From NCBI RefSeq assembly GCF_023115465.1, contig NZ_CP096034.1:3844001-3908000 (forward strand): DNA of 64,000 nucleotides, written 5' to 3'. Both the position numbers and the translations under genes were made by a program. Of the stretch, positions 55,392-64,000 are shown in pieces (within the stretch, counting starts at the first letter, position 1; every line of letters starts with the position of its first letter). The DNA comes from Gottfriedia acidiceleris. GTDB lineage: Bacteria; Bacillota; Bacilli; Bacillales; Bacillaceae_G. The notes below the pieces were generated by a model. It was not told the origin of the DNA and ran no database searches. It was given only the letters and a program-made list of their open reading frames with translations.

Positions 55392-56582
55392 ATGAACTTA
55401 TTTAAACAAAAACAAGCTATATTAGCTCCTATACTAGTACTAGTTGTTGCGATTATATTCAGTTTAACATTAGCATCATCCGTTAATCCTACACCTAAAG
55501 ATCTTCCTATCGCGATCGTAAACGAAGACCAAGGAATTCAAGTACCTTCAAAAGGTAATGTTAATATAGGTGATATGATGGTTGCAAAAATAAATGCACT
55601 ATCTAAAATGAAAAATGGTGAAAAACCAGCGATTAAGTGGATTCAAGTATCAAGTGAAGAAAAAGTACGTAAAGGTCTAAATGACCAAAAATACTATGCT
55701 GCCCTTATCCTTCCAAATGATTTAAGTAAAAATCAGGCTTCATTAAAAACAGCGAATCCATCACCTATTACGATGAAAATTTTAGTTAATCAAGGCAAAA
55801 ATGCAAATGGATCAACGATGGCTAGTCAAATGCTGACTCATTTAGTAGAAAATCTAAACTTAAATATTCATACTGAAATTTTTAATGAATTAAAGAAAAG
55901 CGTGAGCTCAATTTCAGTAAATCAAGCTGAAGTATTAGCAAGCCCAATCATAACGAAGGTTGAAAATGTAAATGTAATTGGAACCCATACAGCAAATGGA
56001 AATGCACCAGTGAGTTTAATCACACCACTTTGGATGTCTAGTTTAATTGGTGCCGTAATCGTCTTTTTAGCGAAAAAGAAAACAGAAACATCAAATTCAA
56101 TTAGTAAATTAAAAGTTATTTTTGAACAATTACTATTAGGAGTAGTCCTATCCTTCCTAATTGGTTTTGGTATAACTTTAATGGCAAAGTGGATTGGCTT
56201 TACTCTTCCAAGCTTCTTGGACGTTGCGCTATATTTAACGATTACTTATTTCTGTTTCCATATCCTAATTTCTGCTGTCATGTCTTGGATTGGCTTTGGT
56301 GGAGTAGGGATCTTTGCTCTAATCTTTTTCTTCTCGGGTTCTTTAATCGGAATGCCAAAAGAGCTTTTACCAGCTTTTTCAAAAGACTGGATTTACTCAT
56401 GGGTTCCAATGCGATTTGGTGCTGATGGATTAAGAGAAATCTTCTATTTTAATAAAGGATTATCAATGAGTCATCCAATGAGTATTATTATCTGGATTGG
56501 TGTAATCTCTGTTATTGTTTTATCCTTATCTGCTTTTAAACCACAAAAAGAAGAACTAAATCAAACTTTAACAATAAAATAA
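55392..56582 (+). CDS. YhgE/Pip-like ABC-2-type membrane protein
   Basis: This 396-residue membrane protein has an N-terminal helix (about 12-30), a large extracytoplasmic domain (about 31-215, with LPIAIVNEDQGIQVP and ALILPNDLSKNQASL) and five to six C-terminal helices. This is the topology of the YhgE/Pip and DUF3533 (ABC-2 permease-like) families. No partner ATPase gene is present. Homologues are linked to phage infection receptors, type VII secretion and solvent or drug efflux, so the role here is uncertain. It is expected to be induced when the divergent TetR protein is released. Confidence 0.78.
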   Translation: MNLFKQKQAILAPILVLVVAIIFSLTLASSVNPTPKDLPIAIVNEDQGIQVPSKGNVNIGDMMVAKINALSKMKNGEKPAIKWIQVSSEEKVRKGLNDQKYYAALILPNDLSKNQASLKTANPSPITMKILVNQGKNANGSTMASQMLTHLVENLNLNIHTEIFNELKKSVSSISVNQAEVLASPIITKVENVNVIGTHTANGNAPVSLITPLWMSSLIGAVIVFLAKKKTETSNSISKLKVIFEQLLLGVVLSFLIGFGITLMAKWIGFTLPSFLDVALYLTITYFCFHILISAVMSWIGFGGVGIFALIFFFSGSLIGMPKELLPAFSKDWIYSWVPMRFGADGLREIFYFNKGLSMSHPMSIIIWIGVISVIVLSLSAFKPQKEELNQTLTIK

Positions 56583-56595
56583 ATTAAACCACAAA

Positions 56596-56626
56596 AAAGG
56601 GAAACCTAATCATTTGGTTTCCCTTT
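56596..56626. terminator. bidirectional terminator between yhgE-like gene and protease copy 2
   Basis: AAAGGGAAACC (56596-56606) pairs perfectly with GGTTTCCCTTT (56616-56626) around a 9-nt loop. It serves convergent genes. Confidence 0.9.
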
Positions 56627-56631
56627 CCTTA

Positions 56632-59600
56632 TTACTGATCTAATCCTAAATCTTTTAAAATATTATCTAAAGTCTTTCCTTTATAAGTAGTTTTAGGCTT
56701 CGGTGAGTTATCAACTGTAGAATTTTGTAATCCAAAGTTTTTTACAATATAGTACATATCCTTTTTATCAACTACTTTATCAAAGTTAAAGTCTGCAGTA
56801 GCTTTATTTGTACCCCAATAAGTTTGTACAGCTATTGCATCTAAAATATCGATTACGTTATCTTTATTGACATCACCAGCTGCTGCCTGTGTTAAATTCC
56901 AAACCATTCTCTTTCCTACTAATTCACCTCGAACTTCATCTGCTAAGTTCATTTTTCTATACATTGTAAAATGACCAGGTACATCAACTTTTACAGTATA
57001 TGGTTTTAGATCTGCTTTTAAGCCCTCAGCAGTGTATTGTCCATTTTGGTTATATATTGGAGCATCGACCATCGTTTTTCCATCATACGAAGTGACGGTT
57101 ACTTTTGCACCAATTTTACTTTCATCAAGCGCATAATTTTGCTGACCTGTAGTCGGATCAACTGTTCCTTCTAATCTTAAAGTTCCTTCTACTCTAGAAT
57201 ATGTTAGCTTTTTATTATAAGTTTCCATAAAAGTGTAGACATTACTTGTTTCTACATTTGATTGGTCAATCGTTGACGCTGTTATTGTATTCCAATCAAA
57301 AGGCATACCCTTAAGCCATTTATTTGCTGTTTTCAAATCGAAATTAAATAGTAGTAAATCTTCTGGTAAAGCTTTCGTTCCATTATAAGTAAATGTAAAT
57401 GTATAAAGAAGTGTACCAACTGAAGTAGGTACTGAAGATACTGATACATTCGCATCTCCGTACTGTTTTACCGCGTCATTTACTAGGACATTTTGAATTG
57501 TTGCAAGATTTGGATCTACTTTTAAATTAATTTTAGTAGTTTTTAAGTTTTTCACGTTATTTGAGCGAATACTATAATTGACAGTGTCACCTGTTGTAAC
57601 AGTTTGTTTATTTGCTTTTAAATAGTAATATGGTAAATTTTCACTTACAAATGTTACTTCTAACATATTCGATGCATTTGCCGTAAAGTTTCTTGCTGCA
57701 TCAAAACCATAAAATGCAACATTTAAAGGAGTAGAACGCTTTTTAACTTTAATCTTATCCGTATAGTTTCCATTTTTATCTGTATACTTTGGTTTTGCTG
57801 GGAATGGACTATCGTAAAACGATACTACTGCATTGCTTGATTGATCAACCGGAATACCTAAGCCATTTGCTTCAGCAGTTTCAGGATCATTTAAATTAAT
57901 GTTAAAGTCATATAAGAATTGCCCATTTGAATCGAATTGGCTATCTTTATATTCAATAACTTTTTGATCTAAATTGTCAAAGCTAGTTGTCATAGTTGGT
58001 GTGCCAGCGTCAAAAAAGAAATCAGCTGTTTTAGTGAATACTTTACCTTCTTCATTTGTTCCAATCATTTTTAATCGATATTTACCTGCTGTTGCATTAA
58101 TCGGTTCGCTACTTATCGGATTTTTCGCATCTCCAGTGAATGGATAGTAGATTGAATTAAATCCTCTGGGATTCGTATAATTTTGATTTTCGTTCAATAT
58201 GATTGGTACATATGAACCTACTAACCCTAAATCCTCACCAGTTTCTGCATCTTGTAACACTACATCCAATGTTTTCATATATGATTTTAATGAGTAACTA
58301 AAACTTATATAAGGATACGCATTTTCAGGCCAGTCTATATTATTGCCAAACATTGGATTGTTGATCTTAAAGGTATCAATTCCTTCATCAACAAAACGTC
58401 CACCAAATGGAATTTGATACGTTTCCGTTGGATCTTGTGAATTTGTAAATGTAATATACCCTTCGTATGTTCCCTTTTCTGCAGTTTTTGGGATGTTTAA
58501 GTTAAACTTAATATTTTCTTGGCTATTTCCATCTAATTTTACAGAAGTAGGACCAGTTAATGTTATATTATTTTTAGCTGCATCTTTAGATCCTCTTAAT
58601 CCAGTTTGAAAATTTACATCTACATTAAATGTTTTCACTTTTTCACTACGATTTTTTAATGTAATCTTACGAGAATCTGTAACATCTTGATCATCGAATC
58701 CATAAGATCCGAAACTAATGCCACCAGTTAATTCTTTAATTAATTTTTCTTTACCATCAATACCCGCAGATGTTTGATCAACCACTTCTAACTCTACATT
58801 AGAATGAATTGCTTCATATGCATCTACTCGTCCACTACCTACTTCAAAAACACTATACGCTTTTGACAATGGATCAGCAGTGTTCATTAAGATTGATTTA
58901 ATATCCTCTGGTTGTAAATCTTTATTTGATTGAAGTAATAATGCTGAAACCCCCGCTACATAAGGTGTTGCCATTGAAGTTCCAGATAAGCGAGCATAAG
59001 CATATTTATAATCTTCAGGTTTTGATCCATCAGCTGTTTTATTATTTTCATAAAATGGTACAGTTGAAAGAATGGCTACACCTGGAGCAGTTACTTCTGG
59101 TTTAATGTCATAGTTCCTACGAGATGGACCTCTTGAACTAAATGTCGCTAATTCATCTGATGCAGTTTGTACTTTGCTAAAGTCTCCAAACGTGAAATTT
59201 GATGCACCAGCTTTGATTGCCGCTGAAATGGCTAAACCATCTTCATTTGAAACAGAGAATGCTGGAACTGCATCTACTGATTCTCCAAGGAATGCTTGAA
59301 TTGCGCCTTCAGCTTTATTTGCTTCATCGTTATACATTAATACGCCGATTGCACCTTTTGCTTTTGCATTTTTGATTTTATCATTTAATCCAATCGTTCC
59401 ACGTTTAATAAATGCAATTTTTCCATTTACATCTTTACCAGTAAAATCAGCAGGATTTCCTAAACCAACATCAACTAACTGATATGTTTTTCCTTTTAAA
59501 GATGTCAGAACATCTGTGTAATTTTGTGCTAATTGTCTGACTGAATAGTTCTTTCCATTATTTACCCCTGCGTATTGGTAAACATCTAAAGCAATAGATG

Positions 59601-60798
59601 ACGCACCTACTGTTAAAGCTAATGCCGCAGCTCCAGGTGAACCAACCGTATACATTTGATTACCAGTATTCCCCGCTGCAACCACTGTTGTCACACCACT
59701 TAAAACTGCATTGTTAACTGCTATAGAAGTTGCATACATTGGATCATTTATTGTTGCTCCAAGTGACATATTAATTACGTCCATACCGTCTTGAACTGCA
59801 CGATCGATTCCTGCTAGAATATCTTCAGTTGTTCCACTTCCATATGGTCCAAGTACACGGTAAGCATATAAATCTGATTCCGGTGCTGCTCCTAACGTTT
59901 TATATTCACTATTTGCTTTGCCACGACCACCAATAATACCTGCGACATGTGTTCCATGCTCAGTGTAATATGCTTCTGAATTACTAACCTCAGGTTTACC
60001 AGATTTTTTCCAATCAGCGTAAGTCGTTTCCATTGGATCAGGATCGTTTTCAACGAAATCATATCCACCTTTATAAGCATCCTTCAAGTCCGGGTGGTTA
60101 TAATCCATCCCTGTATCTAAAATTCCAACTTTAATTCCTTTGCCTGTATATCCTTCCTTATGTAAACGATCCAAAGCATCATATGGTGTATAGTTTCCAA
60201 CATTTGCTTCATCTGATTTTAATTGATCATTTTCTTTTGGTGGATCAATTGAAAATGCTTGGTTACTCCAAACTTTTTTAACAGCTTTTGATTTTAGTAG
60301 ATTCTTAATTTGATTTGCTGGTAATGTCATGGACACACCATTGAATGCATGTTTATATGAACGATTAATTTTATAATCTACCTTTTTACTTTTACCACTA
60401 GTTAGAACTTGTCCAACCTCTTTCTTAAAAGTATCATGGTCTTGATCGATTCGCGTTTCAGCATCCGATTTAGTCAGAGTTTTACCTTCAACACTCGCTT
60501 CAATTTGAGCGACTTTAACTGGTTGATTCACAAACTCGACTATAACACTTGTTTGTTCTGTAGAATCTAAGTTAATATCAGAAGAAATTTGAAGCCCTAA
60601 TTCTTCATTCGTTGAAAGCTCTTTAAGAACTGCTCTTTGCTGTGCAGTTAAGTTAGCAAGAATGTCTTCTGCTTTACTTGGACTTGCTGCATTCGATACA
60701 TATGATACTTGTCCAAGAGAACCTAACATAAAACTAGATGTTAAAGCTAATACTGTAAAACCTTTAAGAACTTTACCCTTCTCTCTAATTTCCCCCAT
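56632..60798 (-). CDS. secreted Vpr-type subtilase with C-terminal dockerin-like domain, copy 2
   Basis: This is a paralogue of the protease at 46824, with the same length (1388 residues), strand and domain order. The signal peptide is residues 1-38, and an I9-type propeptide precedes the catalytic domain. Catalytic Asp228 (GILDTGMDYNHPD), His281 (EHGTHVAGI), oxyanion Asn377 and Ser608 (LSGTSMATPYVAG) are all present, so it should be active. The PA domain is at about 430-540. The dockerin-like end has DVNKDNVIDILD and DFNFDKVVDKKD and then the conserved tail. Similarity to copy 1 is high throughout; differences are most visible in the linker before Asp228, the PA domain and residues about 830-960. 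It is transcribed from its own conserved promoter. Confidence 0.9.
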   Translation of the reverse strand: MGEIREKGKVLKGFTVLALTSSFMLGSLGQVSYVSNAASPSKAEDILANLTAQQRAVLKELSTNEELGLQISSDINLDSTEQTSVIVEFVNQPVKVAQIEASVEGKTLTKSDAETRIDQDHDTFKKEVGQVLTSGKSKKVDYKINRSYKHAFNGVSMTLPANQIKNLLKSKAVKKVWSNQAFSIDPPKENDQLKSDEANVGNYTPYDALDRLHKEGYTGKGIKVGILDTGMDYNHPDLKDAYKGGYDFVENDPDPMETTYADWKKSGKPEVSNSEAYYTEHGTHVAGIIGGRGKANSEYKTLGAAPESDLYAYRVLGPYGSGTTEDILAGIDRAVQDGMDVINMSLGATINDPMYATSIAVNNAVLSGVTTVVAAGNTGNQMYTVGSPGAAALALTVGASSIALDVYQYAGVNNGKNYSVRQLAQNYTDVLTSLKGKTYQLVDVGLGNPADFTGKDVNGKIAFIKRGTIGLNDKIKNAKAKGAIGVLMYNDEANKAEGAIQAFLGESVDAVPAFSVSNEDGLAISAAIKAGASNFTFGDFSKVQTASDELATFSSRGPSRRNYDIKPEVTAPGVAILSTVPFYENNKTADGSKPEDYKYAYARLSGTSMATPYVAGVSALLLQSNKDLQPEDIKSILMNTADPLSKAYSVFEVGSGRVDAYEAIHSNVELEVVDQTSAGIDGKEKLIKELTGGISFGSYGFDDQDVTDSRKITLKNRSEKVKTFNVDVNFQTGLRGSKDAAKNNITLTGPTSVKLDGNSQENIKFNLNIPKTAEKGTYEGYITFTNSQDPTETYQIPFGGRFVDEGIDTFKINNPMFGNNIDWPENAYPYISFSYSLKSYMKTLDVVLQDAETGEDLGLVGSYVPIILNENQNYTNPRGFNSIYYPFTGDAKNPISSEPINATAGKYRLKMIGTNEEGKVFTKTADFFFDAGTPTMTTSFDNLDQKVIEYKDSQFDSNGQFLYDFNINLNDPETAEANGLGIPVDQSSNAVVSFYDSPFPAKPKYTDKNGNYTDKIKVKKRSTPLNVAFYGFDAARNFTANASNMLEVTFVSENLPYYYLKANKQTVTTGDTVNYSIRSNNVKNLKTTKINLKVDPNLATIQNVLVNDAVKQYGDANVSVSSVPTSVGTLLYTFTFTYNGTKALPEDLLLFNFDLKTANKWLKGMPFDWNTITASTIDQSNVETSNVYTFMETYNKKLTYSRVEGTLRLEGTVDPTTGQQNYALDESKIGAKVTVTSYDGKTMVDAPIYNQNGQYTAEGLKADLKPYTVKVDVPGHFTMYRKMNLADEVRGELVGKRMVWNLTQAAAGDVNKDNVIDILDAIAVQTYWGTNKATADFNFDKVVDKKDMYYIVKNFGLQNSTVDNSPKPKTTYKGKTLDNILKDLGLDQ

Positions 60799-60927
60799 CT
60801 TTCTTCCTCCAGTTCGTTTTCAATAAAATAGCTAATACAATTAATTACAAAAATTATCTTATATTGACAAAATTCACTGTCATTAATCATTTAAAATGAT
60901 CAATTTTCGTTCATTTATCTTACTTAA

Positions 60928-60985
60928 ATTATCGTGAATATTCTGTTTTTAATCAAATGGGTTATTGCTAGCCTTGATTTATCAG
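60928..60985 (-). promoter_or_regulatory. conserved promoter and upstream dyad of protease copy 2
   Basis: On the minus strand TTGATT (60956-60951), 17 nt, GATAAT (60933-60928) is the counterpart of the copy 1 promoter. The dyad TGAT-AA-ATCA (within 60985-60974) lies at the same distance upstream. The rest of the gap to 61170 is AT-rich without other features. Confidence 0.65.
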
Positions 60986-61173
60986 CATTTATTCCACTCG
61001 TGAAAAAATACGACAAACTTCTGCGTTTTTTTTAATAAAATTAACGTGATTTTTAACTATTTTAGGGATTCATTTTATAATTCAATTAGCTAATTAAAAA
61101 TTAAAATATAAATAAAGTTATTTAGATAAACGATGGAATGTTCTAAGTAAGATTGTAAGATACCTAAAACACA

Positions 61174-61203
61174 AAAAAGAACCAAACAGAGTTGGTCCTT
61201 TTT
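61174..61203 (-). terminator. terminator of the zinc-ribbon MBL gene
   Basis: AAAAAGAACCAA (61174-61185) pairs with TTGGTCCTTTTT (61192-61203) with one mismatch and a 6-nt loop, followed on the minus strand by a U tract. Confidence 0.8.
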
Positions 61204-61221
61204 TCGTAGATTAACTGTCAA

Positions 61222-62043
61222 TTAAGTATCAAATAATATACCATCCAATGCTTCAATATATCTTTTAGCAGAATTAGAGACAACGAGCTTTGCATTCTCT
61301 TTTACAATCCCATGAAATGCATTATAAATTCTATCAAATGTTAACTTCTCTACGGCTAATGATATCTCTTTTACTTTTTTTGCTGGTAATGGAATTAAAT
61401 TAGGATAACTGTACATAAAACTTACCCAATTTGGATCTGCAACTACTTGAATAATATCTCCTGTTAACAGTATTCCTTTTTGCTCATTTCCAGCTTTCCA
61501 TTCTAATACTGCCCCACCTTTAAAGTGCCCGCCTAATCGATGAATTTGAATTTCTTTGTAAAGCTCCAACGATTCGCCAGACCAAAAAATAATTTTATCA
61601 CTTTTTCTCGTGACCCACTCTTGATCATCTTCATGTATGTATACAGGTACATCAAATCTTTCAGCCCATTCAATTTGACTAGAGTAATAGTGTGGATGTG
61701 ATAGAGCAATCGCATTGATTCCTCCTAACCTCATAATTTCTTCTATCGTCTTCTCATCTAGATAAGTAACACAATCCCATAAAACATTAAACCCTTTATT
61801 CTTAATAAGATAGGCAGTTTGACTAATCCCAAACTTAGGGCTCGTTACAATACTATATAAATTTTCTTCTTCAAAGCGAATAATATTTTGATAGTTTTGT
61901 TCTTTCATTAATTGTAATGTTGTCCAACTTTGACCATTTGGATTGATGTATTGTCTTTCTTCAGAACAAATTATGCAGTAATCAGGAGGATCAATAGACT
62001 TGTTATACTGAACGCCACAAGTCGTACAAATAAATTTGAACAT
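61222..62043 (-). CDS. metallo-beta-lactamase-fold hydrolase with N-terminal zinc ribbon
   Basis: This 273-residue protein starts with a four-cysteine zinc ribbon (Cys6, Cys9, Cys23, Cys26) and continues with a metallo-beta-lactamase fold. The first metal motif reads SHPHYYSS instead of HxHxDH: the first two His are kept but the Asp and third His are replaced by Tyr and Ser. Later ligands appear in RLGGHFKGGAV and LLTGDIIQ and near the end in NAFHGIV. It probably binds fewer or differently placed metals. The SHPHYY variant occurs in a recognisable subfamily, so it is not a random mutation. The substrate is unknown. Confidence 0.75.
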   Translation of the reverse strand: MFKFICTTCGVQYNKSIDPPDYCIICSEERQYINPNGQSWTTLQLMKEQNYQNIIRFEEENLYSIVTSPKFGISQTAYLIKNKGFNVLWDCVTYLDEKTIEEIMRLGGINAIALSHPHYYSSQIEWAERFDVPVYIHEDDQEWVTRKSDKIIFWSGESLELYKEIQIHRLGGHFKGGAVLEWKAGNEQKGILLTGDIIQVVADPNWVSFMYSYPNLIPLPAKKVKEISLAVEKLTFDRIYNAFHGIVKENAKLVVSNSAKRYIEALDGILFDT

Positions 62044-62196
62044 TTACTTATTCATCTCTCTTTCCCTCTAATTTAGTCTGACGTATTTCACATTGATTTA
62101 AAGGTAAAAATTACCAATACAAATAGACACATTTAAGTATAGTAAATCAATAACTGATTTATTACACTTGAATGTGCCTAAATGATTTCTGTTCTA

Positions 62197-62679
62197 TTAT
62201 TTAATTTTTACTACTTTACCTTTTGTCATTTCAATTAATTCATTTGGTGTTAACTGAAAAATTGCTTTTGGATGACCAGCAGCAGCCCATACTTCTTTAT
62301 ACTGTAATAGATCCTCATCTATAAATGTCATTACTTGGTTTTTATGACCGATTGGTGATACCCCTCCAATTACGAATCCTGTTTGTTCACGCACGAAATC
62401 AGCATCTGCTTTAGCTAGTTTATCATTCATTATTTTCTCGATTTGTTTCTCATTTACACGGTTTATTCCACTTGCTACGATTAGGACAGGACTATTTGAG
62501 CTTTCTAATTTAAAGATAATAGACTTTGCTATTTGAGCTACTTCACAATTTAATGCATCCGCTGCTTCCTGAGCAGTTCTTGCACTATTTGGTAGTTCAA
62601 TCACTTTATTTGAATAACCTAACTCAAAAATTAAATCTTGTACTATTTTTGCACTTTCTTTTAATGCTTCCATTAACAT
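62197..62679 (-). CDS. YbaK/EbsC-family aminoacyl-tRNA deacylase
   Basis: This YbaK-domain protein of about 160 residues belongs to the group that hydrolyses mischarged tRNA (for example Cys-tRNA-Pro or related). Family features are AQIAKSIIFKLESSNSPVLIVASG with the catalytic-site Lys, GGVSPIGHKNQVMTFIDEDL and WAAAGHPKAIFQLTPNEL near the end. Start choice is uncertain: ATG 62679 and ATG 62673 both follow AGGGA, and a GTG lies at 62682. It is a single gene. Confidence 0.85.
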   Translation of the reverse strand: MLMEALKESAKIVQDLIFELGYSNKVIELPNSARTAQEAADALNCEVAQIAKSIIFKLESSNSPVLIVASGINRVNEKQIEKIMNDKLAKADADFVREQTGFVIGGVSPIGHKNQVMTFIDEDLLQYKEVWAAAGHPKAIFQLTPNELIEMTKGKVVKIK

Positions 62680-62754
62680 CACTTCCCTAAAAAATTGATT
62701 TTTTATTTATTCAATAATAAAATGTACAATCCTGCTTTTTTTCAAATAAATAAA

Positions 62755-63849
62755 CTACTTCCACCAAATTGATTTAGGATATTCACCTGTACTTATATTA
62801 ATTGTTTCTCCAATTTTAGGTGTGGCATACTTTACCTCATTTTCTTTAGCAGCCTTCACAACCCGTTCAATTGGCTCATTCCAGTCATGAAATGCTAATG
62901 TAAAAGCACCAAAATGAATTGGAACAAGAACTTCACCTTTTACATCAATAAAAGCCTGAACTGTTTCTTCTGGCAGCATATGGATTGCAGACCATCGTTT
63001 ATCATATTGACCACATTCCATTAATGCATAATCAAACGGTCCATACTTTTCCCCTATTTCCTTAAAATGAGGTGCATAACCGCTATCTCCACTAAAGTAA
63101 ATTTTCGTTTTCCCACCAATGATGACCCACGAACACCACAATGTACTGTTACGATCAGTTAAATTTCTTCCTGAAAAATGTCTTGCAGGAGTACAAGCTA
63201 AAGTTAATTGATCAAATTTAAATTCATCCCACCAGTTATGTTCAGAAATACTCTCTTTTGATACTCCCCAACTCACCAAGTGACTCCCTACACCAAGAGG
63301 AACAATAAATCGATCAACTTTTTGTTTGATTTTTTTTATCGTACCGTAATCTAAATGGTCATAATGATCATGCGATAATATGACAGCATCTATTTTTGGT
63401 AATTCACTGATCTCAATTGGTAAACCGCCACTATATCTTTTACCACCAAATTGCGGAAACGGGGTTGGTGCGTTCCCAAACATTGGATCAATTAAAATAT
63501 TTTTTCCATCGATTTGAATTAATAAAGCTGAATGTCCAAACCAAGTAATTTTTGAGTCGTTATTTTTCGAATGCAAAAATGAAACGTCCATTTTTTCCAT
63601 TGGAATCTTTTCTTTAGGCGTACGATTGGGATTTATCTTAACAAAGTCTCTAACCATAGAAACATTTGTTTTGAAATCCATACTCATACTCGTAGGGATT
63701 TGGTTTATAAACTTACCATTTTTGTAATGCTCTAAAGCATAAAATGACTGCATTTTATCCTTTGAATATTTCTTCCCAAAATGAGGATATGTATTTAAAA
63801 ACATTGTTATTATGATAACTAGCAATACTAAAATTAGTAAAAATAACAT
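62755..63849 (-). CDS. membrane-anchored metallo-beta-lactamase-fold hydrolase (RomA/NAPE-PLD-like)
   Basis: This 364-residue protein starts with one hydrophobic helix (about 2-18) that anchors it, with the catalytic domain outside or at the membrane surface. The metal motif SHDHYDHLD is complete. Upstream of it are the family motifs ITWFGHSALLIQIDGKNILIDPMFGNAPTPFPQFGGKRYS, and later CTPARHFSGRNLTDRNSTLWCSWVI and IHFGAFTLAFHDW, as in RomA and NAPE-hydrolysing phospholipase D. GGAGG precedes the start. Likely substrates are N-acyl or phospho-diester lipids, inferred from the family only. Confidence 0.85.
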   Translation of the reverse strand: MLFLLILVLLVIIITMFLNTYPHFGKKYSKDKMQSFYALEHYKNGKFINQIPTSMSMDFKTNVSMVRDFVKINPNRTPKEKIPMEKMDVSFLHSKNNDSKITWFGHSALLIQIDGKNILIDPMFGNAPTPFPQFGGKRYSGGLPIEISELPKIDAVILSHDHYDHLDYGTIKKIKQKVDRFIVPLGVGSHLVSWGVSKESISEHNWWDEFKFDQLTLACTPARHFSGRNLTDRNSTLWCSWVIIGGKTKIYFSGDSGYAPHFKEIGEKYGPFDYALMECGQYDKRWSAIHMLPEETVQAFIDVKGEVLVPIHFGAFTLAFHDWNEPIERVVKAAKENEVKYATPKIGETINISTGEYPKSIWWK

Positions 63850-63945
63850 TTAATTTCTACCTCCAAATTAACTTTTACTAAATTTTACACTACCACAAAT
63901 TTAGAAGATTAAACAAATATTCAGATTGCTTTTTTTTAATGAAAA

Positions 63946-63974
63946 AACACCTTTTATGATTCATAAAAGGTGTT
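63946..63974 (-). terminator. terminator of a gene beyond the right edge
   Basis: AACACCTTTTATGA (63946-63959) pairs with TCATAAAAGGTGTT (63961-63974) almost without a loop, and the minus strand continues with six U. It probably ends a minus-strand gene that lies to the right of the window. Confidence 0.75.
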
Positions 63975-64000
63975 TCATTTTATAGTCTAGGATCGATTTC

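Noticed and set aside
46824-60798. Composite transposon carrying the regulator block between two protease copies
   Set aside because: No transposase, insertion sequence ends or target duplications are seen, and the copies have diverged too far for recent recombination.

Overview
The window is AT-rich (about one third G+C by eye), uses strong GGAGG-type ribosome binding sites and ends most transcription units with rho-independent hairpins. A tricistronic germinant-receptor operon, an immune-inhibitor-A metalloprotease, the OhrR/Ohr pair and a YfiY-type siderophore lipoprotein point to an endospore-forming Bacillaceae (Bacillus in the broad sense). The species cannot be read from the sequence. 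Most genes lie on the minus strand. No rRNA, tRNA, CRISPR array, intact insertion sequence or prophage gene was seen.

Region 1 (1-7.4 kb) handles peroxide and iron. It has an autoregulated ohrR-ohr operon, a FetAB-type exporter pair, a siderophore importer whose lipoprotein gene diverges from the permease/ATPase operon across a control region with three Fur-box-like sites, and a GNAT enzyme. Region 2 (7.6-13.1 kb) is a CitST-like two-component system next to a tripartite tricarboxylate transporter tctC-tctB-tctA with a cre site at the tctC start. An array of four degenerate 52-nt repeats follows. Region 3 (13.6-20.1 kb) has secreted protease InhA, an AAG-type DNA glycosylase, and glpK-glpD separated by a terminator hairpin that may be the GlpP antitermination target. 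A dispersed Bacillaceae-type repeat lies upstream of glpK. Region 4 (20.7-23.3 kb) is an OmpR/histidine-kinase pair beside a decayed MacB-type ABC permease.

Region 5 (23.4-32.9 kb) is a ten-gene operon for uptake and oxidative breakdown of S-substituted, N-acetylated cysteines (FMN reductase, amino-acid ABC transporter, two flavin monooxygenases, deacetylase, acetyltransferase and an unexpected DinB-fold protein), with a LysR regulator upstream. Region 6 (33.2-38.9 kb) contains a hypothetical protein, an MFS transporter, a zinc alcohol dehydrogenase, a GNAT protein and the DNA glycosylase AlkC. Region 7 (38.9-42.9 kb) is a cobalamin nucleotide-loop salvage operon cobU-cobS-cobC-cblT-cblS with no visible B12 riboswitch. 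Region 8 (43.0-46.7 kb) is a spore germination receptor operon in the order B-A-C.

Region 9 (46.8-60.9 kb) is the most unusual part. Two paralogous secreted subtilases, both 1388 residues long and both ending in a dockerin-like calcium-binding domain, lie on the same strand with conserved promoters and a conserved upstream dyad. Between them are an RNPP-type (NprR/PlcR-like) quorum-sensing regulator without an obvious peptide gene, a 20-nt phased repeat array, an RpiR regulator, and a TetR/YhgE-like pair. Region 10 (61.2-64 kb) holds two metallo-beta-lactamase-fold hydrolases and a YbaK-type deacylase.
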